NCBI RefSeq assembly: GCF_900100305.1
Contig: NZ_FNEY01000019.1
Coordinates: 1 to 64,000, forward strand
Source of the DNA: Paracidovorax citrulli
GTDB lineage: Bacteria; Pseudomonadota; Gammaproteobacteria; Burkholderiales; Burkholderiaceae_C
Direction: 5' to 3'
DNA: 64,000 nt
The notes below the pieces were generated by a model. The model did not search any database. It worked only from the letters and a program-made list of their open reading frames with translations, and was not told the DNA's origin. Both the position numbers and the translations under genes were made by a program. Position 1 is the first letter of the stretch. The number at the start of each line of letters is the position of its first letter. Below are positions 16,596 through 25,350 of the stretch, piece by piece.

Positions 16596-17963
16596 ATGAC
16601 CGAACTCACCCGCTCCGCGCTTCCCGCTGGTATCGATGCCCAGGAAGCCGCCATGCAGGCGCTGCGGCGCGCCGAGCCATGCCTCTGGTTCAATCCGCAG
16701 CGCAGCGCGGACATTCCCGCCACCATGCATGCAGAGGGCCGCCACATTAGTCTGCATGATACGCAGGCCGCCTCGGACAGGTTCCGGCGCTTCGGGGGCC
16801 TCCTGGCCCGGCTGTTCCCCGAACTCGAGGCCACGGGCGGGGGCATCGAGTCACCACTGATCGAGGCAGGCGCGCTCTCGGATGCCATGGGGCTGGAGCC
16901 CGGTTGCGGCCGGCTGTGGATCAAGGCGGACCACGGCCTTCCCGTGGCAGGCTCGATCAAGGCGCGCGGTGGCATCCACGAGGTGCTGGAATTCGCGGAA
17001 ACCCTGGCCGTGCGTGAAGGGCTGCTGTCCCCCGGACAGGATTGCCGGGTGCTGGCCGAGCCCGCCGCGCGCGAGGTATTCGGACGCCACCAGGTGGCGG
17101 TGGGCTCCACGGGCAACCTGGGCCTGAGCATCGGCGTGGCGGCCTCGGCGCTGGGCTTCCGTGCGGCGGTGCACATGTCCGCCGACGCCAAGGAGTGGAA
17201 GAAGGAGCGCCTGCGCCGCCGGGGTGTCGAGGTGGTGGAGCATGCGGGCGACTACGAGCGCGCCGTGGCTGCGGGGCGCAGCCAGGCGCAGGCCGACCCG
17301 TTCAGCCATTTCGTGGACGACGAACGCTCCCTTTCGCTGCTGCTGGGGTACAGCGCCGCGGCCCTGCACCTGCGCGGGCAACTGGCGGAGCAGGGCATCG
17401 TGGTGGATGCCAAACATCCGCTGTTCGTCTATCTGCCTTGCGGGGTGGGGGGGGCGCCGGCCGGTATCACCTTCGGGCTGCGCCAACTGCTCGGCCCCCA
17501 CGTGCACTGCTTCTTCGCGGAGCCCGTGCAGTCGCCGTGCTTTCTCGTGCAGATGGCCGCGCCGGCCGGCACGCATCCGTCCGTGTACGACCTGGGCCTG
17601 ACCAACCGTACCGAAGCCGACGGCCTCGCCGTGCCGAGGGCGTCGCTGCTGGCGGCAGGGCTGATGCAGCCCCTGCTGTCGGGCATCTTCACCGTCCGCG
17701 ACGACACGTTGTTCGAGCACCTCGTGCGGGTGCTGGATGCCACGGGCGAGCGTATCGAGCCCTCCGCCGCGGCGGGGTTCAGCGGGCCGGCCCTCCTCAC
17801 GGGGTCGGACGGCGGCCGCCTTTGGCTGCGGGCGCAGGGCCTGGACGTCCAGCTACCCCAGGCCACGCATCTCGTCTGGACCACGGGCGGGCTCTTCGTG
17901 CCCGAGGCCGAGCATCAGCGTTTCGAGGCCCGCGGCCGGTCTCTGCTGGAGGCCGCCGCCTGA
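16596..17963 (+). CDS. dsdA: D-serine ammonia-lyase (D-serine dehydratase)
   Basis: The protein is 455 residues from ATG 16596; an upstream in-frame codon adds sequence that overlaps the regulatory region and is rejected. It is a PLP enzyme of fold type II. The Schiff-base lysine lies in [14 protein letters not shown] (about residue 121), the phosphate or substrate loop in [19 protein letters not shown], and the glycine-rich binding segment in [16 protein letters not shown]. Length and motifs match DsdA, which converts D-serine to pyruvate and ammonia. It is the first gene of a four-gene operon with a Bug receptor, an amidase and an FAD D-amino-acid dehydrogenase-like enzyme. Confidence 0.92.
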   Translation: MTELTRSALPAGIDAQEAAMQALRRAEPCLWFNPQRSADIPATMHAEGRHISLHDTQAASDRFRRFGGLLARLFPELEATGGGIESPLIEAGALSDAMGLEPGCGRLWIKADHGLPVAGSIKARGGIHEVLEFAETLAVREGLLSPGQDCRVLAEPAAREVFGRHQVAVGSTGNLGLSIGVAASALGFRAAVHMSADAKEWKKERLRRRGVEVVEHAGDYERAVAAGRSQAQADPFSHFVDDERSLSLLLGYSAAALHLRGQLAEQGIVVDAKHPLFVYLPCGVGGAPAGITFGLRQLLGPHVHCFFAEPVQSPCFLVQMAAPAGTHPSVYDLGLTNRTEADGLAVPRASLLAAGLMQPLLSGIFTVRDDTLFEHLVRVLDATGERIEPSAAAGFSGPALLTGSDGGRLWLRAQGLDVQLPQATHLVWTTGGLFVPEAEHQRFEARGRSLLEAAA

Positions 17964-18014
17964 CCGGCGCCCGCCATCCATCCGATCTTCCATTCAACCC
18001 CCGGAGAGAACACC

Positions 18015-18995
18015 ATGAACCGCGCCAAGAGGATGCTGCTGTCCACCATCGCCTGTTGCCTGGGAAGCGCCGCGCTGGCGCCCGCCTTCGCACAGGAGAC
18101 CTATCCCAGCAGGCCCGTCACCCTTGTGATCCCGTTCCCGCCCGGTGGCGCCACCGACGTGCTGGGCCGTGTCATCGGCAAGAAGCTGGGCGATGTGCTC
18201 GGCCAGAGCGTGGTGATCGACAACCGCGCGGGCGCCGGCACCGTGATCGGGGCATCCTATGTCGCCAAGGCCGCGCCGGATGGCTACACGCTACTGATGA
18301 GTTCCGGCACCACCTTCACCGTCAATCCGGCCGTGCGCGCCAAGCTTCCCTACGATCCCGTGAAGAGCTTCGAGCCGATCGGCATCACCGGCCGCACCGG
18401 GCTCATCCTGCTGGCCGGCAAGAGCGTGCCGGCCAATGGCGTCAAGCAGTTCGTGTCCCTGGTCAAGGCCGCACCGGACAAGTATTCCTATGGTTCCTTC
18501 GGTTCAGGCACCACCTCGCAGTTCGCCGGAGAGGCCTTCTTCCACCTGGCGGGCCTGAAGATCCAGCATGTTCCGTACAAGGGCAGCGCCCCGGCCATGG
18601 TGGACCTCATGGGCGGCCAGATTCCCTTCACGGTCGATACGGTCTCGGCCGCGATTCCCCAGCTCAAGGAAGGAAAGATCAAGGCCATCGCCGTCACTTC
18701 CGCCAGGCGTTCCTCGCTGCTGCCGGACGTGCCCACGCTGGCCGAGAAAGGCTACGCGATCGACATGGATACCTGGCTGGCGATGGTGGCTCCGGCCGGC
18801 CTGCCGCCAGCCGTGAAAGCCCGCCTGGAGCGCGCGCTGGCCCAGGTGATGGAAGACCGCGAAACGCGCGAGAAGCTGCTGGCCAACGGCTTCGAGCCGT
18901 CCTATGGTTCGTCCAGGGAGCTGGCTTCGCTCATCGAGAAGGAACTGCCCCTGATGCGCGCCGTGGCCCAGCGCGCCGGCATCACCGTCGACTGA
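18015..18995 (+). CDS. Bug-family tripartite tricarboxylate transporter substrate receptor
   Basis: The protein is 326 residues with a cleavable signal peptide (about 1-28, ending APAFAQE). The Bug signature is clear: YPSRPVTLVIPFPPGGATDV, VIDNRAGAGTVIGA, KAAPDGYTLLMSS and GLPPAVKARLERAL. Bug proteins bind carboxylates or amino acids through a conserved water network in the periplasm. No TctA/TctB membrane genes are nearby, as is common in Burkholderiales with many orphan Bug genes. Its place between dsdA and the amidase suggests a D-amino acid, amide or related ligand (inferred). Confidence 0.92.
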   Translation: MNRAKRMLLSTIACCLGSAALAPAFAQETYPSRPVTLVIPFPPGGATDVLGRVIGKKLGDVLGQSVVIDNRAGAGTVIGASYVAKAAPDGYTLLMSSGTTFTVNPAVRAKLPYDPVKSFEPIGITGRTGLILLAGKSVPANGVKQFVSLVKAAPDKYSYGSFGSGTTSQFAGEAFFHLAGLKIQHVPYKGSAPAMVDLMGGQIPFTVDTVSAAIPQLKEGKIKAIAVTSARRSSLLPDVPTLAEKGYAIDMDTWLAMVAPAGLPPAVKARLERALAQVMEDRETREKLLANGFEPSYGSSRELASLIEKELPLMRAVAQRAGITVD

Positions 18996-19066
18996 CCACC
19001 TGACCGGTTTTTCCGGTATTTTCAAGCCTCCAGGAGACAACGCCGCCTTCCAGGGCGGCGCACCAC

Positions 19067-20635
19067 ATGACACAGACCGCATCTTCCTCCGCTTCCCTTG
19101 TCGAGCTGACCGCCCCCGAGCTGCGCCTGCGGATCGCCCGCCGCGAAATCTCGCCCGTCGAACTGCTCGAGGCCTGCATCGCACGCATCGAGGCCCTCAA
19201 CCCCTATGTGAACGCCATCACCGCCACCTGCTACGACCGCGCCCGGAACGAGGCGCGCGAGGCGGAGCGGGCAGTGCTGCGCGGCGATGTCCTCGGACTG
19301 CTGCACGGCCTGCCACTGGGCGTGAAGGACCTGGAGGCCACGCAGGGCCTGCTGACCACCTATGGCTCGCAGATCTACCGCGAGCACATTCCCGCGGAAG
19401 ACAACGTGCTGGTCGCGCGCCTGCGCCGCGCCGGTGCGATCGTCACGGGCAAGACCAACATTCCCGAGATGGGTGCCGGCGCCAATTCCCGCAACACGGT
19501 ATGGGGTGCCACAGGCAACCCCTTCGATCCCCGCCTGAACGCGGGGGGCTCGTCCGGCGGCTCGGCCGCGGCCCTGGCCTGCGACATGCTGCCCGTCTGC
19601 ACCGGTTCAGACACCGGCGGCTCGCTGCGCATTCCCGCCGCCAAGTGCGGCGTGGTGGGGTTCCGGCCGTCGCCTGGCGTGGTGCCGAGCTCCCGCAAGC
19701 TGCTGGGCTGGACGCCGATCTCCGTCGTGGGGCCCATGGGCCGCACGGTGGAGGAGGCCTGCCTGCAGCTCGCGGCCACGGCGGGCATGTCGGCGGGCGA
19801 TCCGCTCAGCTACCCGCTGGATCCTGCCGTATTCCTGTCCCTGCCCGAGGTGGACCTCTCCACGCTGCGCGTCGGGTACACGGAGGATTTCGGTGCCTGT
19901 GCCGTGGACGACGGCATCCGTGAGACGTTCCGCGGCAAGATCGCCGCGATGCGGCACCTGTTCCGCAGTTGCGATCCCCTGTCGCTGGACCTGGGGGACG
20001 TGCACCGCTGCTTCGACGTGCTGCGCGCCGAAGCCTTCGTGGCGGGCACCCGCGAGGCCTACGAGCGCGATCCCGCCAGCCTGGGGCCGAACACCCGCGC
20101 CAACTACGAGATGGGCGCTGCCATGACGCTCATCGACAGCGCCTGGGCGCAGGCGGAACAGACGCGCATCCTCGCGCGGTTCCAGAAGGCATTCGAATCG
20201 TTCGACATCATCCTTGCCCCGACCACGCCGGTATCCCCGTTCCCGTGGACGGAGCTCTACGCCAGCCACATCAACGGCGAACCCCAGGCCAACTACTACC
20301 GCTGGCTGGCCCTGACCTACGTCACCACGCTGACCACCCATCCCGCCCTCAGCCTGCCTTGCGGGCGGGATGGCCGCGACATGCCGTTCGGCCTGCAGGT
20401 GGTGGGCCGCTTCCGGGACGACCTCGGCACCCTTGCCATCGGCCGTGCGATGGAACAGTCCTTCGCCGGCATCGAGGGACTGCAGCGCCCGCGGCCGGCG
20501 CTGGACCGGCTGGCCCCGGTCGAGCCGGCGCTGACTTCCCTCGTCACCACTGCACCCGACGCACGCGATGCACGCGGCGAGCCGCGCCCGGACGGCTCGG
20601 GCAGCCGGGGGGCCGCCGAGGCGTCGGCGGTCTGA
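19067..20635 (+). CDS. Amidase-signature family enzyme
   Basis: The protein is 522 residues. The Ser-cisSer-Lys triad is visible: the lysine in PLGVKDLEAT (about residue 84), the cis-serine in NAGGSSGGSAAALA and the nucleophile in GSDTGGSLRIPAA (about residue 184). Motif GVVGFRPSPGVVP follows as in the family. It hydrolyses an amide or N-acyl bond of an unknown substrate. Within this operon it could release free D-amino acids from amides or N-acyl forms for DsdA and the dehydrogenase (inferred). The C-terminal 35 residues are a poorly conserved Gly/Arg/Ala-rich tail. Confidence 0.9.
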   Translation: MTQTASSSASLVELTAPELRLRIARREISPVELLEACIARIEALNPYVNAITATCYDRARNEAREAERAVLRGDVLGLLHGLPLGVKDLEATQGLLTTYGSQIYREHIPAEDNVLVARLRRAGAIVTGKTNIPEMGAGANSRNTVWGATGNPFDPRLNAGGSSGGSAAALACDMLPVCTGSDTGGSLRIPAAKCGVVGFRPSPGVVPSSRKLLGWTPISVVGPMGRTVEEACLQLAATAGMSAGDPLSYPLDPAVFLSLPEVDLSTLRVGYTEDFGACAVDDGIRETFRGKIAAMRHLFRSCDPLSLDLGDVHRCFDVLRAEAFVAGTREAYERDPASLGPNTRANYEMGAAMTLIDSAWAQAEQTRILARFQKAFESFDIILAPTTPVSPFPWTELYASHINGEPQANYYRWLALTYVTTLTTHPALSLPCGRDGRDMPFGLQVVGRFRDDLGTLAIGRAMEQSFAGIEGLQRPRPALDRLAPVEPALTSLVTTAPDARDARGEPRPDGSGSRGAAEASAV

Positions 20636-20669
20636 CGGATTGCGGTCGATCGGCAGGAAAGGAATCGAC

Positions 20670-21809
20670 ATGACCGAACGGGTGGACTTCCTCGTGGTGG
20701 GGGCCGGCATTGCCGGCGCCTCGGTCGGCTGGGAACTCGCGCATGCGGCGCCGGGTGCCAGCGTGCTCGTGCTCGAGCGCGAACCCCAGCCCGGCTACCA
20801 CACCACGGGCCGCTCCGCGGCGCTTTTCATGGAAACCTACGGCACGCCCCAGATCCGGGCGCTCACCCGTGCCAGCAGGGCGTTCTACGACCATCCTCCC
20901 GAGGGCTTCGCCGACGGCCCGATCCTTTCGCCCCGGGGCGTGGTGTACGTCGCGGGTCCGGACCAGCTCGACCTGCTGGATGCGGCGCTGGTGGACGCCC
21001 TGCAGCGTTCGCCGAACGTGCAGCGCGCCACCCGCGAGCAATTGCTGGAGTGGCTGCCGTGCCTGCGGCCGGAGGCGGTAGCGGCCGGCATGCGCGAGCC
21101 CGGCGCGGCCGACATCGATGTGCATGCCCTGCACCAGGGCTATCTGCGGGGACTGCGCCAGCGCGGTGGCCGCCTGCTGCCGGATGCCGGTGTCACCGCC
21201 ATCGAAAGGGAGGCCGGCGCCTGGCACGTGCATCTCGCGTCGGGCGCCACGGTGCGGGCGCGTGCCATCGTCAACGCGGCCGGGGCCTGGGCGGACGAGG
21301 TGGCCGCCATGGCCGGTGTCCCGGCCATCGGCCTGGAACCGCGGCGGCGCACGGCTTTCACTTTCCCGGTACCGCCCGGCATGGACGCGTCCGGCTGGCC
21401 TGCGGTGGTGGGAATCGACGAGAGCTTCTATTTCAAACCCGATGCGGGGCAACTGCTGGGTTCTCCCGCCAATGCCGATCCGACCCACCCCCACGACGTG
21501 GTGCCCGAAGAACTCGACGTGGCGACCGGCATCTGGAATATCGAGCAGACGACGACCTTCCAGATCCGCAGGCCTTCGCACACCTGGGCGGGGCTGCGAT
21601 CGTTCGTCGCGGACGGGGACATGGTCGTCGGCTGGGACAACCACGTGGACGGCTTTTTCTGGCTGGCGGGGCAGGGCGGCTACGGCATCCAGAGCGCCGC
21701 GGGTGTGGCCCTGCTGGCGCGCAACCTGCTCCTGGCCGAGCCGCTGGCACCCGCCCTGTCTTCCCAGGGCGTCGAGGCGGCCGCCCTGTCGCCAGCGCGG
21801 CTGCGCTGA
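20670..21809 (+). CDS. FAD-dependent D-amino-acid dehydrogenase, DauA-like
   Basis: The protein is 379 residues from ATG 20670 behind AGGAAAGGA; the longer frame overlaps the amidase end and is rejected. The N-terminal Rossmann motif VVGAGIAGASVGWEL binds FAD, followed by HTTGRSAALFMETYG, DIDVHALHQGYLRGLR, AIVNAAGAWADEVA and a C-terminal WLAGQGGYGIQSAAG. These resemble D-arginine dehydrogenase DauA and the wider DAO family, which oxidatively deaminates D-amino acids to keto acids. It ends the dsdA operon and would broaden it beyond D-serine. Substrate choice is inferred from similarity of motifs only. Confidence 0.82.
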   Translation: MTERVDFLVVGAGIAGASVGWELAHAAPGASVLVLEREPQPGYHTTGRSAALFMETYGTPQIRALTRASRAFYDHPPEGFADGPILSPRGVVYVAGPDQLDLLDAALVDALQRSPNVQRATREQLLEWLPCLRPEAVAAGMREPGAADIDVHALHQGYLRGLRQRGGRLLPDAGVTAIEREAGAWHVHLASGATVRARAIVNAAGAWADEVAAMAGVPAIGLEPRRRTAFTFPVPPGMDASGWPAVVGIDESFYFKPDAGQLLGSPANADPTHPHDVVPEELDVATGIWNIEQTTTFQIRRPSHTWAGLRSFVADGDMVVGWDNHVDGFFWLAGQGGYGIQSAAGVALLARNLLLAEPLAPALSSQGVEAAALSPARLR

Positions 21810-21830
21810 ACGCCTGCCGGAGAGGAGCGC

Positions 21831-22034
21831 TCAGGCGTAGGTGTTCACCTGGGTGCCGATGGAACCGGACGTGGCCAGCCGGGGCTGGGGCAGGGCTTCC
21901 AGCAACTGGGCCGCGGACGTCTTCTGGATGTCGATGGCCTTCTTCAGCACCGTCATGTTCACGGCATCCGAGGTTTTCTGGCTGGCCAGGGCTGCAGCGG
22001 TGTCGACGAGGGATTGCGAGAGGCCGACATCCAT
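21831..22034 (-). CDS. YjfB-like putative motility protein
   Basis: The protein is 67 residues. MDVGLSQSLVDTAAALASQK, then a run with AVNMTVLKKAIDIQKTSAAQ and LLEALPQP, matches the short YjfB family (MDV start, VLKKAxDIQ, LLxALP). It is named as putative motility from genome context in other bacteria; its function is untested. It is a small all-helical cytoplasmic protein, convergent with the dsdA operon, with no flagellar genes in this window. Confidence 0.75.
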   Translation of the reverse strand: MDVGLSQSLVDTAAALASQKTSDAVNMTVLKKAIDIQKTSAAQLLEALPQPRLATSGSIGTQVNTYA

Positions 22035-22159
22035 GGAAATCTCCTGCGCAGCCTCCTCGGAGGCCGGGTTTGCAAATGCTTCCCCGTTATCGGACGCTTT
22101 CCAGGCCGCCTTGAGTACTGTTACATCTTGATGGGCCGGTCTGGCGCGATGCCGGGGCG

Positions 22160-23572
22160 TCAGTCCAGGGCGCTCGACCCATAGGCGTCGCAGGCGGAAA
22201 GATCGGAATCGCTGCCCTTGGGCAACTGGCTGGCGGCGTCTCGTAGTGCGCTCCGCAGTCCTTCTTCCAGTACAGGATGGTAGAAAGGCATCCGCAGGAG
22301 GTCATGCACGGTGAGTTCCCGGTCCATGGCCAGCGCCAGCAGGTGGGCCATGTGCTCGCCCGCCGGGGCGCACATTTCCGCGCCCAGCAGCCGGCCTGTG
22401 TCCCGCTGGGCGTAGAGGCTCAGGCGTCCCTGGTTGCGCTGCGCCACGCGAGCCCGCCCCTGGCGCGCGAAATCGACGGTGCCGGTCACCGATTCGTCCC
22501 GCTTCAGGTCCTTGTAGCGCCTGCCGACGGTCGCCGCGTTGGGCTCCGTGAATACGATGGACAGCGGCATACGGCGACGGAACCCCCGCACTTCGGGAGC
22601 CAGCGCATTCAGCCCGGCGATGTGCCCGTCGTCCGCCGCCTCGTGCAGCAGGGGCCGGAAGTCGTTCGCATCTCCGGCCATGAACACCGGCAGATCGCCG
22701 ACCTGCACCGTGCGCCGGTCCACCGGCGGCATGCCGTCCTTGTCCAGTTCCACGCCCAGCGTTTCCAGCCCGAGGTGCTCCACGTTCGGGCGCCGTCCCA
22801 TGGCTGCGAGGACCTGGTCCACCACGACCGTGGCGCTGCCATTGGTGACCTCGATGCCCCCCGGCACCTCGCGCAGCGTCACCTCCGCGCCCACGTTCAG
22901 AACGAACTCCGATTTCAGCAGCCCGAGCAGCGCGTCGTTCACGGCGGGGTCGGAGAGGCCGGCGATTTCCTTGCGGCTCGAGAAAGCCGCCACCTCCACG
23001 CCCAGCCGGGCGAGCGCCTGGGCGATTTCCGCCCCCAGCGGCCCCAGTCCAATGATCGCCATGCGCGGCCCCAGGTCGCGCTGCTCGAACAGGGTGTCGG
23101 TCGTGAGGATGCGGTCCCCGAAGGCCAGCCATTCTTCCGGCACGATGGGCCGGGAACCTGTCGCGATGATGATGCTGCGGGTGTCGTACACGCGGCCATC
23201 CACCTCTACGCGGTGCGGGCCCATGAGCCGCGCGTGCCCGGCAATGCCCTGGGCGCCGATGTCGGACGCCTTGCGCGTACCCGCGACGAAGTCGTCGCGC
23301 AGCGCGCGGACCCGGTCCAGCACGGCCGGGAGGTCCAGCCCCAGCGACCGTCCCCCGCGGATGCCGAACGTATCGAAACTGTGGCGGCGGTGGAATGCGT
23401 CGGCGGCCTCGATGAGCATCTTCGACGGCATGCACCCCACGCGGGCGCAGGTGGTGCCCCACGGTCCGTCGTTCACGATCAGCACCCGCTCCGTGCGCTT
23501 GCGCACTTCGCGCAACGCGGCGAGGCCGGCGGATCCTGCTCCGAGAATGATGACGTCCAGCGTGTCGCTCAT
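22160..23572 (-). CDS. Dihydrolipoyl dehydrogenase-like FAD/NAD(P) oxidoreductase
   Basis: The protein is 470 residues from ATG 23572; the extension to 23683 has no protein-like character. FAD motif IILGAGSAGLAALREV is followed by the redox disulfide TTCARVGCMPSKMLIEA, the NAD(P) motif IIGLGPLGAEIAQALARLG and FMAGDANDFRPLLHEA. The C-terminal dimerisation domain has FYHPVLEEGLRSAL, retaining a His-Pro ... Glu pair. It belongs to the class I pyridine nucleotide-disulfide family. Motif divergence from lpdA at 58590 and the lack of a partner 2-oxoacid dehydrogenase mean its substrate is not E2-bound lipoate by default. Confidence 0.85.
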   Translation of the reverse strand: MSDTLDVIILGAGSAGLAALREVRKRTERVLIVNDGPWGTTCARVGCMPSKMLIEAADAFHRRHSFDTFGIRGGRSLGLDLPAVLDRVRALRDDFVAGTRKASDIGAQGIAGHARLMGPHRVEVDGRVYDTRSIIIATGSRPIVPEEWLAFGDRILTTDTLFEQRDLGPRMAIIGLGPLGAEIAQALARLGVEVAAFSSRKEIAGLSDPAVNDALLGLLKSEFVLNVGAEVTLREVPGGIEVTNGSATVVVDQVLAAMGRRPNVEHLGLETLGVELDKDGMPPVDRRTVQVGDLPVFMAGDANDFRPLLHEAADDGHIAGLNALAPEVRGFRRRMPLSIVFTEPNAATVGRRYKDLKRDESVTGTVDFARQGRARVAQRNQGRLSLYAQRDTGRLLGAEMCAPAGEHMAHLLALAMDRELTVHDLLRMPFYHPVLEEGLRSALRDAASQLPKGSDSDLSACDAYGSSALD

Positions 23573-23687
23573 GGGCCTAGGTCTCCTGCTCAGGTGTGTG
23601 GCTCGGCAGGAAAGTGTCTGCGCCCGCATGCATGGCGGCATGTAGGCGGAAAGGCTGTCTTGCCTCGCCGCCGGGCCGCGCACACCT

Positions 23688-24275
23688 TCAGGCGGCGGGC
23701 CAGCCGGCCCGCCCCTGGGCGGCGTCGTCGATGCGCTGCCGGAACGTCCCGGCGCGCGACGCGGGAATCGTCAGGCGCAGCAGGACCAGCGATCCGTGCT
23801 CCACGTCCTGCAGCCTGGCCCCGGCGGCCTCCACCTCGCGGCGCACGAGCCCTTCCAGCGCGTAAGGCACCAGGCACTGCAGCATGGTCATGCGCTCCAG
23901 GGGCACCTTGTCCGCCAGGAGCAGGGCCTGGGCCACCGTGTCCGCGTACGCCCGCACGAGTCCTCCAGCGCCGAGCTTCACCCCGCCGAAGTAGCGCACC
24001 ACGGTGGCGAGAACGCCTTCCAGGTCCTGGTGGCGCAATACCTCCAGCATGGGCCGGCCCGCCGTGCCGCCGGGCTCCCCATCGTCCACCGCCGCCGACT
24101 GGCCGCCGGCCAGAAGGGCCCAGCAGACATGGGCTGCGCCGGGATGGTCGCGCCGCAAGCCGTCCACCACCTGTTGGGCGGCTCCCCGGTCGGCAACGGG
24201 TTGCACGCAGCCGATGAAGCGGCTCTTCTTGATGATGAGTTCGCTGTGCGAAGGCTCTCGAAGTGTGTGCGGCAT
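23688..24275 (-). CDS. YigZ/IMPACT family protein
   Basis: The protein is 195 residues from ATG 24275 (MPHTLREPSHSELIIKKSRF). Signatures of the IMPACT/YigZ fold are present: IKKSRFIGCVQPVAD, GQSAAVDDGEPGGTAGRPML and VVRYFGGVKLGAGGLVRAY. A C-terminal ferredoxin-like domain spans about residues 130-190. The bacterial role is undefined; the eukaryotic relative IMPACT modulates Gcn1/Gcn2 signalling. The gene is monocistronic between the oxidoreductase and the divergent azurin gene. Confidence 0.88.
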   Translation of the reverse strand: MPHTLREPSHSELIIKKSRFIGCVQPVADRGAAQQVVDGLRRDHPGAAHVCWALLAGGQSAAVDDGEPGGTAGRPMLEVLRHQDLEGVLATVVRYFGGVKLGAGGLVRAYADTVAQALLLADKVPLERMTMLQCLVPYALEGLVRREVEAAGARLQDVEHGSLVLLRLTIPASRAGTFRQRIDDAAQGRAGWPAA

Positions 24276-24412
24276 AGGGGGCGCAAGTGTAGGCCGCCGC
24301 CGGAGCACGGGGCATCCCCCGGGGATTGATGCACGTCAATGGCTTCCCTGGCCGCCTTTCCTACGATAGGCCATCGCCGCATCCGCGGCACTGACCGAAG
24401 GAGAAACCCGAC

Positions 24413-24886
24413 ATGGCAACACATTGGAAGGCACTGGCCCTGGCCCTGGCTCTGGCTCTGGCGCTGGCGCTGGGCGCCGGGGCATCCGCCCACGCGGCAG
24501 ACTGCAGCGCCGAAATCGAAGGCAACGACGCCATGCAATTCAACAAGACTGCCATCGCCGTGCCCCAGAGCTGCAAGCAGTTCACCGTCAAGCTCAAACA
24601 TGCGGGCAAGCTGCCCAAGACGGCCATGGGCCACAACTGGGTGCTCACCAAGGCAGCCGACATGCAGGGCGCAGCCAGCGACGGCATGTCGGCCGGGGCG
24701 GAGAAGAGTTTCGTCAAGGACGGCGACAAGCGCGTGATCGCCCACACCAAGGTCATCGGTGGCGGCGAAAGCGACGCGGTGACATTCCCGGTCGCCTCGC
24801 TCAAGGCGGGCGAGTCTTATGCCTATTTCTGCTCGTTTCCCGGCCACTCGGCGCTCATGAAGGGCACGCTGGCGCTTTCGAAGTGA
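24413..24886 (+). CDS. azu: Azurin, type 1 copper electron carrier
   Basis: The protein is 157 residues. The signal peptide (about 1-29) is unusual in being a run of Ala-Leu pairs and ends [11 protein letters not shown]. The mature protein keeps the copper ligands: His in MGHNWVLTK, then Cys, His and Met in [15 protein letters not shown]. The disulfide pair is likely DCSAEI with SCKQF. It is a periplasmic one-electron carrier between donors such as cytochrome c and acceptors such as nitrite reductase or peroxidase. It is preceded by GAAGGAGA and stands alone. Confidence 0.95.
   Translation: MATHWKALALALALALALALGAGASAHAADCSAEIEGNDAMQFNKTAIAVPQSCKQFTVKLKHAGKLPKTAMGHNWVLTKAADMQGAASDGMSAGAEKSFVKDGDKRVIAHTKVIGGGESDAVTFPVASLKAGESYAYFCSFPGHSALMKGTLALSK
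24431..24472 (+). repeat. Ala-Leu codon-pair repeat in azurin signal peptide
   Basis: Seven consecutive GCN-CTG hexamers encode Ala-Leu dipeptides in the hydrophobic core of the azurin signal. Paired units are identical (two GCC-CTG, two GCT-CTG, two GCG-CTG), which points to hexamer duplications by slippage. Confidence 0.85.
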
Positions 24887-25350
24887 AGCACGCCATGGCG
24901 GGGCGGTGAATGCCCCCTCCAGTGGCGCGAACCGCCTGCACCCCGCGTGGCTCGGACGCCACGACGGGGTGTTTTGTCATGGAGGAGGGGCTCCGGCCTA
25001 CAGGCAACCGGTGACAGCGCACCTAAGCTCATCCGCTACGTCCCGCATGAAGACCACGCGACGTTACTCGTCGCTTCAGGAAGCCCGCCATGCTGTTCTT
25101 CAACCTGAGCCCATTCGCGCTGCCCCGTCCATTTTCCGCACTGCCCCTGCTGGGCGATGCCTCGGGCGCTTCACCCACCCCGGCAACCGCGGCACCCTCC
25201 GCTGCAGGGGATGGCTGCCTCCTGGTGTCGGCCTATGAAGACCCGCCCGAGGACCTCGACCAGAGGGTGCGTGCCGTGGGCGAGTGGTGAAGGGCCAGGC
25301 GCCTCGCTCCGGGGGCGTTCACGGTTTCGCAGGGCGGCGCCCCCGGGGCG
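24887..25350. other. Intergenic region between azurin and chemoreceptor genes
   Basis: The region between the convergent azurin and chemoreceptor genes shows no clear terminator. One short plus-strand frame at 25090-25290 is listed separately. Otherwise nothing recognisable is present. Confidence 0.4.
25090..25290 (+). CDS. Possible small hypothetical protein
   Basis: The product would be 66 residues, with ATG at 25090 preceded by AGGAAGCCCGCC. The product (MLFFNLSPFALPRPFSALPL ... YEDPPEDLDQRVRAVGEW) is proline-rich at the N terminus with an acidic tail. No domain is recognisable. The ribosome site and isolated position make it possible, but chance occurrence in GC-rich DNA is not excluded. 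Confidence 0.3.
   Translation: MLFFNLSPFALPRPFSALPLLGDASGASPTPATAAPSAAGDGCLLVSAYEDPPEDLDQRVRAVGEW

Noticed and set aside
17042-19003. Plus-strand open frame spanning dsdA and the Bug gene in a different frame
   Set aside because: Arg/Gly/Pro-rich out-of-frame shadow across two real genes and their intergenic gap.
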